Notes under the pieces: generated by a model
Database searches by the model: none
Told to the model about the DNA's origin: nothing
The model's input: the letters and a program-made list of their open reading frames with translations, nothing else
NCBI GenBank assembly: GCA_018881555.1
Contig: JACAXG010000050.1
Coordinates: 744,001 to 808,000, forward strand
DNA: 64,000 nucleotides
Source of the DNA: Amblyornis subalaris
Taxonomy: Eukaryota > Chordata > Aves > Passeriformes > Ptilonorhynchidae
Reading direction: 5' to 3'
In this document: positions 29,801 through 43,972 of the stretch, in pieces
Numbering within the stretch: the first letter of the stretch is position 1
Layout: every line of letters begins with the position of its first letter
Translations under genes and position numbers: made by a program

Positions 29801-32800
29801 CATTGGAGCCTATATGGATCTAAAAGAAAAGTCAAACACTAACACACAGGAAACCCAAATTTTATGTCACTTGACTGATGAATTTAAAGCTATAAATCAT
29901 ATCTGTCTTCAGATGGATTGATACACAATGCCAAGTCTACTGCATATGTGCCTTTGCAGCTGATGGGTTTGTACAGTTTGTTTTTATAACATGCACTGTA
30001 AATACGCACTGTCACATATAAACATCCCCAAAATATATTCCTCAGATATCATGTTATAGTAGCGTCCCCACAAAAAAATTACATACTTGGCAGGTATGAC
30101 AAGCTCTCTTTGGAGGACCTCTAAATGAAATGCCTGTGGTATGCTGTACTACCTTAACCAGAAAGTGAAAAAGCTTAGTACAAGCTGATACTGAAATAAA
30201 AGCCAGTAGCATTGGGATTTTTTATAGAAGTAATTTTATTTTCTGTAACAGAAATTCTTACATGTAAAATATATCCAGATGCCAATATTAATTTTATATT
30301 AAAATCTTGATCTTGAAACACTTTAAAAATACATTTAAGGGTCAGGAAGTTTGCCTGGAGAACAAACACCCCCTTCTATAATCAGAAAGCACAATTATAT
30401 TTTTTTGACTTATTTAAATTTCTCTTATATAATTTGCATTTCTGTACTATGTTAAACCTTAAGTAGTGTTTTGGGAGTTATCATAGTAATCCTTTTCAGT
30501 TTGTTGAAAATCTTGAATCCTGCCAGTCAGTCTTGCACTTAAAATTCACTCACCAATGACCAGTCCCTCGCAGGTTCATTGAGACTGTTTGCTCCTCTAT
30601 GCACTATAGTTTAAAATAAGCATAATCTGGTAAAATGCCAGTCTTTTCTCAGCCTTCCTATATCCCACACCCATGTTTTTTTCACCTGCCAAATTCAAAC
30701 AAATCTTATCTAAACAATTAAGATAAGCATTGAAGTACTCTCTATAGTCAAATCAGCAAACCTCTCAAAGCCAGAACTGAAATACAATCTCTCTAAATTA
30801 AACAGTCTACAATGGCAATCATGTTTGTATTTAAACATTTTATTCTGAAAGGATTACAGCATTGCTCTCCGCTTTTTTTTTCCTGCCTAGACAAGAAGGC
30901 GACATACTGAGTCAAACAAAATATATTTGTTCTCTATGAGCTGAACTTGCACACTTTTTGTAAACAAACTGTATAGGTGTATGAAGTTTGACTTCACATA
31001 ATCAGTAACTGCTGTCCTTAACATAGTAGGCACTTGTTTGAAATGTACGTAATGTAACTGTTTATATTAACTATGTACAGCTGTATAAAATCTGGTGATA
31101 TATTTTGTTGTATCTGTGAACATATATCTACATGTATGTAAAAAAAGCTCTATTGATACAATTTTTATATTAGGGATGCAAATTAGGGAACAGGAATGCT
31201 AAGGACAATTGTCTAAAAGTTGAATTGTGTTTATAAGAGAAGAATCATGCTAAAGATTCACTCCTTTCAGTGACGTCTCCTACTTTAGTTACTTCACATT
31301 TTGCAAAACATATTCTTGCTCAATTGATTCTTATTTTATTACTTCCTAGAAATGCAAGTGCATGTTCTTGAATGTATTTAAATTCTTAAGTCCTTTAAAA
31401 ACAATCTGAAGCAACAGCTCAGCTTAATCCATGGCTTCTTCTTGGAAATTTTGTTTACTGTTCTGGTTTCTTACACAAGCTTTAGATCAAGGTGAATTAC
31501 TGCCACAGTAAAACTGTGTGCAAGCAGTTCTAAGTGCTGTGTCTTGCCTCTGATCCATGCTGTATGTACTTGTGTTGAAGTTCCAATCTCCCTTGTGCTT
31601 TGTGCACTTAAAGTTTTAATCCTGAGAAAGTTAGAGTATTTCCTAATAGATAAACATATCACAAAGGTACTNAGGGCAAGAAGGTAGGTAATAATATGAA
31701 GTTGTTCATTTATGCTAACTCTACCCAGTGCAGCCATACCCCACCTACTCACTTGAAATTGGGGGTTGGGAGGGGGTGTCTGCAAGTTATTCAAGTCCAG
31801 ATACTCCTGTTTAAGAATTCTTTTATTTCACTTATTTTCTGAGGATCTTTAAAAATTATAGTCACGATCCTTGTGCGTGTGCTGCAGCTTTCATTAGCAC
31901 AGGGACATTTAGTTTTAGCACTGTTGGGTAAACACAACATTTATTTCAAAGAGGCCTATTTGGGATTTAACTTTCTGCATTGGAGATTCCCATTTCTGTT
32001 ATTCAAGATAAAGAAGAATCCCATGAAAACAGCAGTAGTTGTCAAATTGTTGGAAGTATTACAGATAAAAACATGACCTTGTGAATGTTAGATGAATGAT
32101 GCCAAAAGTCACATGGGGGAAAAAGAAAAAAGTGACGGCAGAAAGCAAAAGGAGCAAAGGATATGAAGTTTTGAAGTTGTGGATTTTCTATGTAACAAAT
32201 AAAAGACTGAAAGTTTTGCAGTTTAGTTTATTTTTAAACATAAATACTAAGTTGGATGTAAATATGGATTTACTTCGCAAGTAGCTTGATACTACATCAG
32301 AACNTAATCTTACAGGAGCAAAAGAAGCCATTGCACTTTGATCATCTTCTAAGGCTCTCTTGGCACTTTTGTTGATGAGAACATTGAGGCAGATATCTTT
32401 TCTTCTCCTTCTGAACTGAGCAGTTCAGTTGTCAGTCACTCCAATGAACCTGATGAAATTGTCTACAGTGAGACTTTTTTTCCTGGTTTGCTTGAGTTTG
32501 CATGTGCTCTTGCATTTTTTCATCCAAAGACACCTGTCAGGGAAGACTTTCATTCTGTATTCACAGAACAATTCTGTATACTTTCTGTATTTATTCTTTT
32601 TCTCTAGTTGTTGTAAGAAACATAAGTTGATCAAGCTATATACCATCTGTCCTGTTTTTCTTGTNTCAGAATTTTCCATTGTTTAAGTACAGCTATTTAT
32701 GTACATCTTACTGTTTCTATGTTTCTGTATATTGATATAGGTCCTTAANAACAATGGAGTCAATTTTTGTTGTAGGATTGGTTGATGCCTTTTCAGTTTC

Positions 32801-35800
32801 TTTCACTCTTCATCTTGCGGTAGTATTGCTGGGGTATAGATGATTTAAGTGGAGCAGAAATATCTGGGGATCACAGTCTGGAAAAAGTACCATGGAAGTT
32901 GTAACCTCTCAGTATCTGTAATCTTGCATGTTAGAGCCTCACAAAGGGCATAGCAGCTGTGAAACCCCAAAATCTGCGCCACACACAGAACTGTGTGGTA
33001 AGAGTACTGTGGTTAGTTGCTGTAGAAATAGGAGGTCCTTCACTCAGTGAAGAAGAATCAGTCTGCCTTTGTACTTTGCTGTACTTACCATCTGTTGCTG
33101 CCATTTGACAGAGAAGTTGTGAAGTCTTGCAGAATCTCCTTGTGCTCTTCTGGAGAAAGAGAGCAGATGTGAAAGTGAAGAGGCAAAGATGTGCAGGAGG
33201 GAAAAAGGAGAGGCCTCTTGGAGCAATACTGCTCGGTTTTTGAAGAGTCATGGAGAAGTCAATTGAGGTGGAAATCAGCAGGAAGAACTTGGGTGGGTGG
33301 TTTGCTTGTTTGTCTCCCTGAAGGATGGATCTAGGACAGGACAGGTTCAGAGCTGGTTTTACTTCAGCTGCTGCTTCTTTATAAGAACTTAAACTGTAAT
33401 CTGTTATCAGTCAAGTAGGATTTGGAAAATGCTTAGTCAGTTTTTTGGGAGACAGCAGTGCTTCCAGGAGGTTTCAAGAAGGAGCCACTTAACTTCAGAT
33501 GGAGTCCAGAGACACAAAAGCTTGGGAAGCATACTTGGAAAGGCCAGAGAAATGGAGTGTGATTTGAAACCTGCCCTGAGAAAAGAGAAGGCTAGGACTA
33601 AGAATTTGACTTAATACCAGTTTTCTGAAAGTCATCCATATGTGATTGTGCTAATGAGAGTTTTATGACATAAAAGCTGGATCCAAAGGATTGGGTTTAT
33701 AACATTTTTACTTCTTTCTGAAATTCTGCTCAGTGGGAAACTGAATTTTGGCCTTTTCAAAGGAAGTTCCAAAGTTTTGGACTTTGAAACAAAATAGAGT
33801 TTCCAAGGACTGGGTAGCTGTAGGATGTTGTCTTTTCTCTAGCAGTTTATGGAAGTGGTACTATTGGTGGATTATATTCATAGCTACGGCAAATGTAGTT
33901 TAGCTGTGTCTGTATTGCCTATCAATTTTGGTTTAGTGGTAGTTGGTAGTTCACATGCTCCTGGATATATGAAAAAGCAACANCAATCATCTCTCTTACA
34001 GGGAAAAAAATACAGCTACTTTCTTTTATAGTCTTCCTGATACCGTACATCCTCCAGCTTCCTGCTTGTGGTGTTTTCTCTCACAGTTCCTTTTCAGGAT
34101 TACATTTGCTGGCAAAATTTTGATCTTGTTTTTGGCTTGGTTACTGTGTTCCCCTGAAGACTTGTGGGTGGTGGTTATTCATCGTGTTTGGTTTAATTTT
34201 TTGTGCTTCNTTTTGTTGTTGTTTTTTTAATTGTGTCTTTGTTCTAAATTGGCTTCTATGTATATGGGAGAAGGTCCATCAGTTCTCAGCTCAAATATAT
34301 CTCTGAATATGATAATGATCACTAATCTCACTTTTTTACTNGCAACATATCCTCCTGTCAGGGGAAGTATCTTCTACACTTGTAATTAATTGATAGTAAT
34401 AAGCAGAGAGACAAAGATTTTTTTTTTTTTTGTCTTTCTAGCTTCAAACTAGTATCTAAATTGGCTTTTCTAATGTGAGTTTGCATGTATATATTTTTGA
34501 TTCAATTGATATTGTAGAAGTACAGAATCAAAAGGAAACTCTTCCATTCTGCTAAAACTTCCATATTCAGCAGTTAGATACTAAGATAAAATTTCTGTCC
34601 CAAAAATACCAGTTTAGATTTCCATGTAGATTGCGACCAAAACAGTGGTAATATCAGGAAAGCTGAGGACTAACAAGAGTTTACTGAACCCTTTATTTTG
34701 GCTACAAATCCCTTGAAGTCTCTTCTTCTCCGTCCCTTATAGTATCAAATAATCATTTGTGATTGATCCTCAACCCCCAATTTTTCTGGGCGGGCTTGCT
34801 GAAACAGAAGAAAAAATTGTTGTTTTGCAATTCCTTTTATTTTTTTCTGTGCATATCTGGATATACTTTGTTGAAATTTGATTTAATCATATCTATGTAT
34901 TTGTATATATGCACAATTATGTATATGTACATCAAATCATTTTACAGTATTAGGGCTTGAATCTGATGCTGGTTTTATTGGCAGCAGTGGCAATGGGAAT
35001 GCAAGAAAATAACAAAACTATGGAATCTTGACAGTGATGTGATTAAAAGAAAGTTCTTTCTATTAGAGCAAAAGCCAACAGATTATTCTTCACTTTCATA
35101 GTAGTCAAGACCAGGAAATGTCAATTTTGAAACAAAAAATATCATTTTCTAAACTAGTGATATGAGTGAAAATATCTGGCAACTGCAAGACCCTTCTCCA
35201 ATTTTTTGCATCAAAGTATACTGGAGTTGTAGAATAGCTAAGCATATTTTCATATGAAGAAATTAATATTTGTCTGTATTTCATCATTATATTGCCACCA
35301 CATATGGAATCCTTTGGTTAGATATTTGTGTAGTCATGCTGGTTGTAGAGAGCATGTTTAGCTAGTAAGCTTGGCTACATAAGGAAACCTCATTTTTTTT
35401 TTCAATGCAAATTGTCTAGATAATGGAATTAACTATGCAATAGTTGTGATTTATTTTGCCAGCTATCATGTTCTGTATGACAATGCTGCAGGTTTGCCAA
35501 GGAACAGAAGCTCATATCCTGACTCCTCAGAGTAGGGGGAGCACACAGTGAACGTTGAAAAATCCTAGTGAGATATTGGAGTGCTATTTATGAACATATA
35601 CAGGTTTAGATGAAACATATAGAAATGTATTTGGTTTTGGAGGAGGAGGAGGCTTGAAGGATATATCCTAGCATCTAACTTCTCCATGTCCTTGTCTCAG
35701 ACTGATTTGTTTTAAGCAGCTCCCTGAAGTATGTACACTCTTCTGCATACCTGTTTTGTTGAAAGTACACAGACCTGGCACCATTGTGTTTGCCAGGCGT

Positions 35801-37934
35801 TCTCTTATCTCCTGCAAGCATTCAAACAAAAGTGTTCTATTGCTCCCTGAGTAATCTGTGGGTGATCTTAACATTGAGCAAAAGTCAGGCCAGGAACTTA
35901 TGTCATATTTCTTAGTGCTGGAATAGACGGTCTCTGGAAGGAAGGGGAGGGGGGTGGAGCAGGGAGAAGACAGCCACAACTCAAAAAAAATAGTTGAAGG
36001 GTTGTGAGTGTGTCCATATATGAAAANATTGTGTAAGCATAAAAGTGCTGAAATGCTGGATAATACAAACTAAGTTTCATAATATATCCTAGGTTTAATA
36101 AAGCTGTTTTTATATATGCTTTGATGTTAGTGTTTTCTTAAAGTAGAGCTCCCAAACCAATGTAGACCCACTTTCTATTTGCATGCTAATTTTAGTGTCC
36201 AGTTCTACAAGGCAAATTTGGCATGTTTTTAGGCATACAGATGGTTTTATTGAGTAACAGGGATTATTATATACAATGTATAATACAGAGCCTTGTGTAG
36301 AGGGCATCTTTAAGTCTCTGTTGCAATAATTATTACACTTGGGTGGGGGAGGGAAGTTTAAAAATAGCCCAAATAATTAGTAGCAGCTTTTTGCATGTGC
36401 CACCTCCCCCAAAATAAAGCAAAAAACATGTTGCTTCCTGAACTGTTAACTATTGCATTGTCATTATCTGCCACATTGCTTTCTGGTAAGGGAAAAATAG
36501 AAAAAAAATATTTTTTCTGAAAAATTAAAGCATTTTCTAATTTTTTTTTTTGTTTAGTCCTAAAAGTTAGCTTTGTGCCCTACTTAGAGATACAGTGTGG
36601 CCTGCTTAGTTTAATCAAGATCAACACTTCTTTGTTTATAATTTTCTTATACTGCAACTAAAACTATGTCTCAGGCTTGGGAAGGGGAAATGTGATGAGT
36701 CCCAGACTCAGAGTGGTATCTCTAGATGCTTTAGAGCAGTCGGAAACACATGAGCTTGAATTATATTCTGTAGTCTCTAGGTGTATACACAGAATTTCTC
36801 TGTGACGGTTAAGGACATGGATTTATGGGACAAAAAGTAACCTGGTGCTGGATTTCTATCTCTGATAAACTTTGTGATTTCTAGATTAATCTCACCTAGG
36901 GAATTATTCAGCTTATTGTACAAGTGCACACACACATACACACAAAGCCAATTAGAAAAAAGGGTACTAACTGATGAAGTGCAAAGTTGGAAAAGACTGG
37001 TATAGTATGATAAAAATTATTCATTGCTATCACATATATTCTAAAGCAACATTCTAAATTTCAAGATTTAAAATCTGAATGAGGAAAGTTGGATTTATCT
37101 GACTTTTAAATGAATGGTCACTGTGCTTGCAAAAATATGTAAAAGGAAGACTGAAAAGCACTATTTGAAAAATAAATCTTTGTATTAGCTGAAAGGAATT
37201 TTTCAGTAGTTTGCACAAATATTTCCTATGCCTTGTGAAATGTTCCGAAAACAAGTGGAGAGTCAGGGTTCTGTTCCTAAAAGTGTGTCCATTTAATGAT
37301 TTTTTTTTTTTTTTAATCTAGGTTAAGTAGATAGAAATCATTCTCTTTGAGGTGTTCCACTGGGTTTTTTTGATGCTGAAAAAAATACAGTATGTGTGTG
37401 GCGCCAGAATTGGTTGGGAACAGGAAAAGCATATTTTGTATCCATACTAAANGTGTCGGCTTAGTGCATAGAAGACTTGACCCTTGTCAGGTGTTTTGAA
37501 GTTAACTGGCTGACTTATGGATTAATGAGTTTAAGACTGAAGTCAACCAGTGACAGGAATGAGCTTTGTTGTGTGAGTGTGTGTGTGTGGCTGTGGTGCA
37601 GATTTACAAATTTTTATAATGCTTTCAGCTGGACCATGAAAGTCTGATGTAAAGCTTATCTCTGATCTCTGACTATGGCCATACTCGTGGGATCGTGTTT
37701 GTGTGTTTGGGGGGAGGGAGATGAATTCTTTAACACTTGACACCTGGCTCTACCAGGTTTCTAGCCATACTCCTAGAAACGGCACTATTCAAGGCATTAA
37801 TAAAGCTAAAACCCTTAAGCTGTATGACCAGTAGGTCGTAAAAACTGTTGCTGGGTATTGTGACCAATTTTTCTTTCACAGCTGGATTATCATCCTGAAC
37901 AACTAACTCTTTTTTCTTTTGTCTTTTTTTATAG

Positions 37935-37996
37935 CTGTTGTGAACTTGGACAACTCTGTGGTTGACCTAGAGACCCTGCAAGCCCTGTATGAGAAT
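37935..37996 (+). CDS. FMN2: FMN2 exon: FH2
   Basis: The acceptor is tttttttatag|ctgttg and the donor gagaat|gtgagt. The carried g plus ct makes Ala, followed by VVNLDNSVVDLETLQALYEN. The 62-bp length closes on a codon boundary. The sequence is nearly identical to mammalian FMN2 in the FH2 helical core. It is a small exon between introns of 20.6 and 7.5 kb. Confidence 0.97.
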
Positions 37997-40900
37997 GTGA
38001 GTAATCAGAGGAAGTCCATAGAATGTAGGAATACTGTGTATCCATGTGCATCAATAATATTCAAGAAGTTTGTAGAACAAGTNCTATTTTGAAGTGACTT
38101 TATTTTCCCCTAAGCAACAAAAATACTAAGTATCTAAATTGCATTAATTGCCATTGTGGGTTTTATATAGTGCATATATTGCTACATAAGTAACATGATC
38201 AACTTCTAAATGACTAAACAGAAATTAATTTTGCTCTTTTTTTTTTCTTCTTGAGTGGGGCAGTCTTTGATCAAAAGGTATCAGACCTTAAGCTCCACAT
38301 CTTTGGCTTCACTTGGTAACTTCACTAATATAAAAATACTATTAAATGTAAAAAAAGTTTTAATAACAGAAACCATTCTATTTGTGAAACTGTAGCACTT
38401 GATTATTGNTGCTTCAGGGATTCCTCCAAAATAATTTTAACTCTTTGAAAGGAAAAGGATTTTTCTAAGGTAATGTAATAAAAAGTAGTGTAAACTTCCA
38501 GGGACTTCATAAATGCCTGGTAGTAATAATCAGAGAGATTTGACCTCTAGGTATGTAAAATCAGGGATTCAGAATATGCTCAGGCATGTTCTAGAACTTC
38601 ACAAGGCCAGTCACATAAAAAATCCAGAAATGTGGTTCTCGGAAGCAGGTTTCTGCCTTCAGCTCAGGCCAGTGAACATTACCCCTTTTTGCGAGACTGA
38701 ATACATGGAGGTCTGGCTAGACATCTCTGGAAAGAGTGAAGAGACTTTCTATATGCCCTCCAAAGAACCTGAAAATACGAAATGTNAAGTTGTGAGCCAC
38801 AGAATGGCATTGAAGGCCAGTGTATGCTGATATTGGATCCTTTACTTCCCTCACATTGTAGTTTTGATAATGTTAATTAATTTTACACCTTTCAGATATT
38901 TGGTTTTTAGACTTTAGTTTTTAGTCACCTACTTTGGAATGATTTGATGATTTAAGAAATTCCTCATAAATAATCCACTTTGTGGGTGCAAAGAGAGGGA
39001 TAGAAAACTGAGAAGCTAAACAAAACAGAAAAAANNCAAAAATCTGACAAGAGCTAGGAGGGACTTTTGCTCTTCATCACTGAAGAACTAGGTTGGTCAA
39101 CACTGCTTAGGAAAATAATGGTCAAAAGGGAAACCTATTCTAACAACCTCCAAATCTCTATAAACACTTCTTCTTTGTACCACAGCATTTCTGTTTTGGC
39201 CTGTGGTATTTTATTTGACTTTATTTTTAATCTGCTCCCTTACATAGCACAGTTACATCCCATTCCATACAGTCTTTAGCATGCAAAAAAATTGAATTAA
39301 TTTTATATGTTACATATGTGTGAATGTGAGAGATTTTCTTGTGGGAAGTATGGAATAGATACTGCAGTCATAATCAGTTTTTGCATATGCATACTTCCTT
39401 CTCTTATAGTGAACAAGATTTTTTTTTTCATTTTGGTTTAAAAAATATTCCACCTATGTTGCTAATGTACTAATAGGATGCTTTTCAAATGTTTACTTAA
39501 TGTCATCTCCAATATACTTCAGAATGTTAATAGAATGGATTATTTGCAAATTTGCAGTTCATTGAAATAACGAAATGTCAGTATGTTCATGTTGTCATTA
39601 CCTTCACTAATTACAGAAAATGTCTCGGAAATACTGTTCTGATTGAGGAAAATATAATATGTTAATTTCAGGAAAGACTCAAAATATTGGAATGTCTAAT
39701 ATATTTCTTTGCTTTGAATAGAAAACAGATCAGTCCAACTTTATTATATTTGCTTGGGTATGAGACAGAAAAACTCAAAATCACAACCAAAACCAAAACA
39801 AAGAATAAGAAAGCCCTCAGTTTACTTGGAGAGGGTTTTATAAGGGAACCTGAATTTTAATCCTGGATCTTCTGTTTGATGAAACTGTGTCTTGAAAGAA
39901 GCTTTCTCTTTAGTTGGCTTTTATTTTCTTTTTTTCCTTTCAGCCTTTTTTCAAAACACCTCTGACCTTGCATTTTCTTCCCTTGTTAGCTGCACTAATT
40001 ATAACAATATTGTTCAATAACAGTTGTGAGCAATGGGTGGTACCAGAGAGCCTGGCATGTTTGACTCTTCCCTTATTTCTCAATCTCATCCTGTGTTGTA
40101 AGTGGGAATAACTTTGCAGCATTCATTTACTTTGTAGCCATTAACTTAATTTTTAGGTTTTAGGGCTTATTTATTGGATTGAGGTTTTTTGCTGGATATT
40201 TAAATACCGCTGTACTAGTCCTCATTACTTCTATTTGATCTGTATGGAACATATGGGAGCATTTGTTTTACAGTCTTCCTTCAGAATGTAATCATTTTTT
40301 CTGATTGCATGTGTCTGGCATGGTGCTTTCTCTTCTTAAATGTGAATGAAATTTGGGCAGTCTCCAAACCTAAACACACCCTAATTTCAAAAGCCACAGT
40401 CCCCAGGGTTCAATTCCTGTTTACTGAGGAATTAAAGTCTTGTTAAACCACAAAATTATTGTATACATCTTAGTGACTTTTTATAAACGAAGAAGCCCAC
40501 ACCCTACCAAAGACCCAAGCCCTCAATAATTAATTTTGTAGTATTAATTTGAATTGCATTAAGTGAGAAGGACTGTGTTACTGCAGCACTGTACGGTNCA
40601 GTCAAACAGCTCTTACGTGTGGTTGTGTAGCTTGCTTTGGGAAGAATTGTTTAAACACGTGTTGATAATTCACCATGTATTCAGATCTAGACAATTTTAA
40701 TGGAAGAGCCTTAATAGATAAAACTGCATGTGGAACAGTTACTTTAATGTGCTTTTACAAACTCTGTAATAACAATGCTATCAGGTGACAGCTATAATTG
40801 GAGAGAGAGAAGGCAGGTAAAATTCATTCAAGTTGTCAATTTGCTGTGTGGGGTTAGGACATATTGGTTAGGATGAGAAATGTACTGATTGGCAAACAAG

Positions 40901-43457
40901 TGAATGTTTACTCTGAAAATGGATAGCCTCTTAGCAGCTGGGATGGTAGCGAAAGTATCACTGATACAAGGTACTTCTGCTCCTGCTCTTCACTATGTCA
41001 TGGAAACAATTGTATAAAAGTGGATTAAAAATGTTATCAAGTTATTNTCTTTGATCTATGGATTTGCCCTTTTCAAAGGAAACGTATGCTTTCTTAATTA
41101 GGGTCCCTGCTAAATTGTCCACACTGCCTTTATCTTTCAACTACTTAGATCATTGCTTTCAAAAACCTCAAAATGCCTTTGCAGAAGTGAAAGGCATCCA
41201 GAAGTCTGAAGTGCATGACTATTCTCTGCCACTAAGATTCAAACCTTGTCCTCAATTATTTCTTGTGATTTTTTTTTTTTAAACTAGCAATTACAATGTG
41301 ATGTCTTAATATTTTTTTGGCAAAGACTGTAAATTATACTTGNGTTCTGGTGACTGAGCTTCAAAAGAATATGATATTTATTATTAACCTGTGTATCTCT
41401 GTATATCGTTGTTGTTTCAGCTACTGTTGACAAAATTCCTTAGACCAGTCACTTGATGTTTTTGAAATACGTAACCTAAACTTTTAAACTCAATTTTGAA
41501 AAAAAAACCAACTCAGAATTTAAAAAAAATTAAATAAATTTAAACTGATCTAAACTCAGCGCTAATGTTCTGTTGCAAGGAACAAAGCTAACCAGGAAAT
41601 GTATAAGATTTATGTTATTAGATGGAAAAAGGGCCCTTATGAACTTTGGTAAGACCAAATACAGGCTAAATTTATACTCTGGAAAAAATGGGAAAAGAAT
41701 TAAAGTGAAGCAGTATACTTTTGCAGTAATTTCTATCAGATTTATGCTGTCTGATTTTAGATATAGTTAATATCAAATTCTGGTATATTATACTATTTTT
41801 TTCTATTTTTTATACTGTATCATAACTAAAATTCAAGAAAATAAAGAGCAGCGAGCTTCCAAGATGTGCTAATGCAATCAGATTAATGACTTTTATGAGA
41901 AGTATCTATTGAATGTGTTCTCTCTTGACAAAAATCTAGGGGGCAATATAAAAGCTTTTTTTAATTATCCGTCTGTAGATTAGAGTACAAATAAGCATTA
42001 ATCATAAAGCAAGCTGGAAAAAAATCTGAGAAATAATCTTCAGTAATACCTGTGCAAAAGACATGTAGGTCTTATTCCTTTTCTGTCATAATTTAAAATA
42101 CCCATAAATCAGAATTCTGGGTACCTGAGCCAAAATTAGTGACTTGGAAGTCAGGTTTGATTATGAACTTGGACCATATACTTCAACCTCTTNATTTTGG
42201 TAAAGAGTGTAAACCATCTCTCTTGAGTTTTGCTCTGGCCTGCCCATAAGTGGATCATGCTTAGCCTTTGTATCTTTGACAGTTGTTACTTCTCTGCATA
42301 CACAATCTGAGAATAATGGCTTAAATAAGGAATAGGGAGTCTGCCTAACCTTTGCCCNTGGGATTTGGTGGAGAAACATTAACAGCTTGAACATGCATGT
42401 ATGTAATAGATTGCTGTGATAAGCACTCTAATATTTCACTATATGTAGAAGGCCAGGAAAGAGAGTACTTTTGGTATTTATTTTTAAAAAATTGCAAATA
42501 ACCATTTAGTTTTATGCTCCTTGCTAAAATATTTACTTCTCTTTAACTGTTATGAAAAAAANGTCAAGTGATTTTCCTTCAGTTTAACAGAAGAGAACAT
42601 ACTTTACGAACTGGCCAGAAATAATGGAACTTAATTTAAATTGNTAGTATGAAAACTTGCTTACTTTTACAAAAAGCTAATTTTTTTCTCAAAAATTTAC
42701 AGGTGTAAATCGAATACATGACTTTTTTGAAATGTAAGTTGAAGAAATAAAATAGCTCTTCCTACAAAGTCATGTCATTTGCACACCTAGACCTCTGTGG
42801 CTCTGATGACATGACTAGTGAAACAATGCTACGTCTCTTGGCATTCTTCCAATTTCTAAAATCTGTAGATTTCACCTATTGCCAAGAAAGTTCTTACTGA
42901 TTTGAAAAGTGATGGNAGCTTTATTTTCTTTTGACCCTCCCTTGGGTAAGAATGTTCTAAATTCAGTGTGAACACGTCCCATTTACATCTGCTCCTTAAC
43001 ACAAAACCAAACCCAAGCCTTTCTCCTCAACAGCATGTGCAGTATTTANGTTAATACTTCTGCAGTTAGTTGTATCTTTTCTAGTCCTCACCCTGTCTCT
43101 GGATGAGTCTTCTAAGATTGGATTAAAAATGGATTAAGTTTTCTGATCCTAGTATCTTGGAAACATTCTTCTTCTCAGGATAGCATTATAAAAGAAACAA
43201 TAACTACTGTAATTATACTTGCGTGTCCTATGCCTGTCTTGACTTTATGTAGAAACGTACCTTTGGAGGATGAATACCCTAGTTTGTTCTCTCACACTGA
43301 AGTGATACTGGGGTAGGGAATTCAGGAAACTAGGTTTTATGAATGAACCACTGCCATATCATATGCTAAAATTAAAAACTGGTAAATTAGCCTCAGCCTA
43401 NCCCTTGTTAACTGAGAAAGGCATGATGCCATATACACAAACAGATAAAGGAGGAAT

Positions 43458-43972
43458 CAAACAGGTCAAGGGAAGTGACCTGCTCAACACCAGTGGGACC
43501 ACATTTAGGATGCTGTGTGCAGTTGTGACCTCTCCAGTGCAAGTGACAGTGACATATTGGAGCAAGTCTAGTGCAGAGCAACCATGATGCTTAAAAACTT
43601 GGAGAAATATTATACAAGGAAGGCTGACAGACAGCTGAGGTTGTTCAGTCTGGAAAAGAGAAAGCTCAGGGGAATCTTATCAGTGTGTACAAATACCTGA
43701 TTGGGGAGGGGGAATAAAGAACACAGAGCTAGACTCACGGATGCCCAACATGAAGACAAGAGATAGTGGGCTTCCTGAATTTGAAACACTGGAAATTCCA
43801 TTTAAATAGAAACACCTCTTTTTGTTTGTTTGTTTGTTTGTTTGTTACTGCAAGGGTGTCCAAACACTGGAACAGGCTGCCTAGAGAAGTCGTCAGGTCT
43901 CCATCCTTGGGGATATTCNAAACCTTGCTGGACATGATACTGAGCAAGCTTCTCTAGCTGCCTCTGCTTTGT
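43458..43972 (+). mobile_element. CR1 LINE, 3' end of ORF2
   Basis: The order of recognisable CR1 3' blocks is kept: caggtcaagggaagtgacc, atgctgtgtgcagttgtgac, ggttgttcagtctggaaaag, cagtgtgtacaaatacctga and ctccatccttggggatattc. Near the end one frame reads VSKHWNRLPREVV then PSLG, the conserved C-terminus of CR1 ORF2. Other frames are broken, so it is inactive. A (TTTG)n run interrupts it at 43819-43845. Birds are rich in 5'-truncated CR1 copies of this sort. Confidence 0.88.
43819..43845. repeat. (TTTG)n microsatellite inside the CR1 copy
   Basis: About six tandem TTTG units, located where CR1 copies normally carry a T-run before ttactg. This suggests growth of the array from that T-run after insertion. 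Confidence 0.9.

Noticed and set aside
32300..34030. Region with many short open frames on both strands, possibly an old retrocopy
   Set aside because: No frame exceeds about 106 codons, none has a recognised motif, and no boundary, poly-A tail or target duplication was seen.
38513..38830. 105-codon open frame
   Set aside because: No recognised family, no splice context, one N inside. Compatible with chance in an intron.
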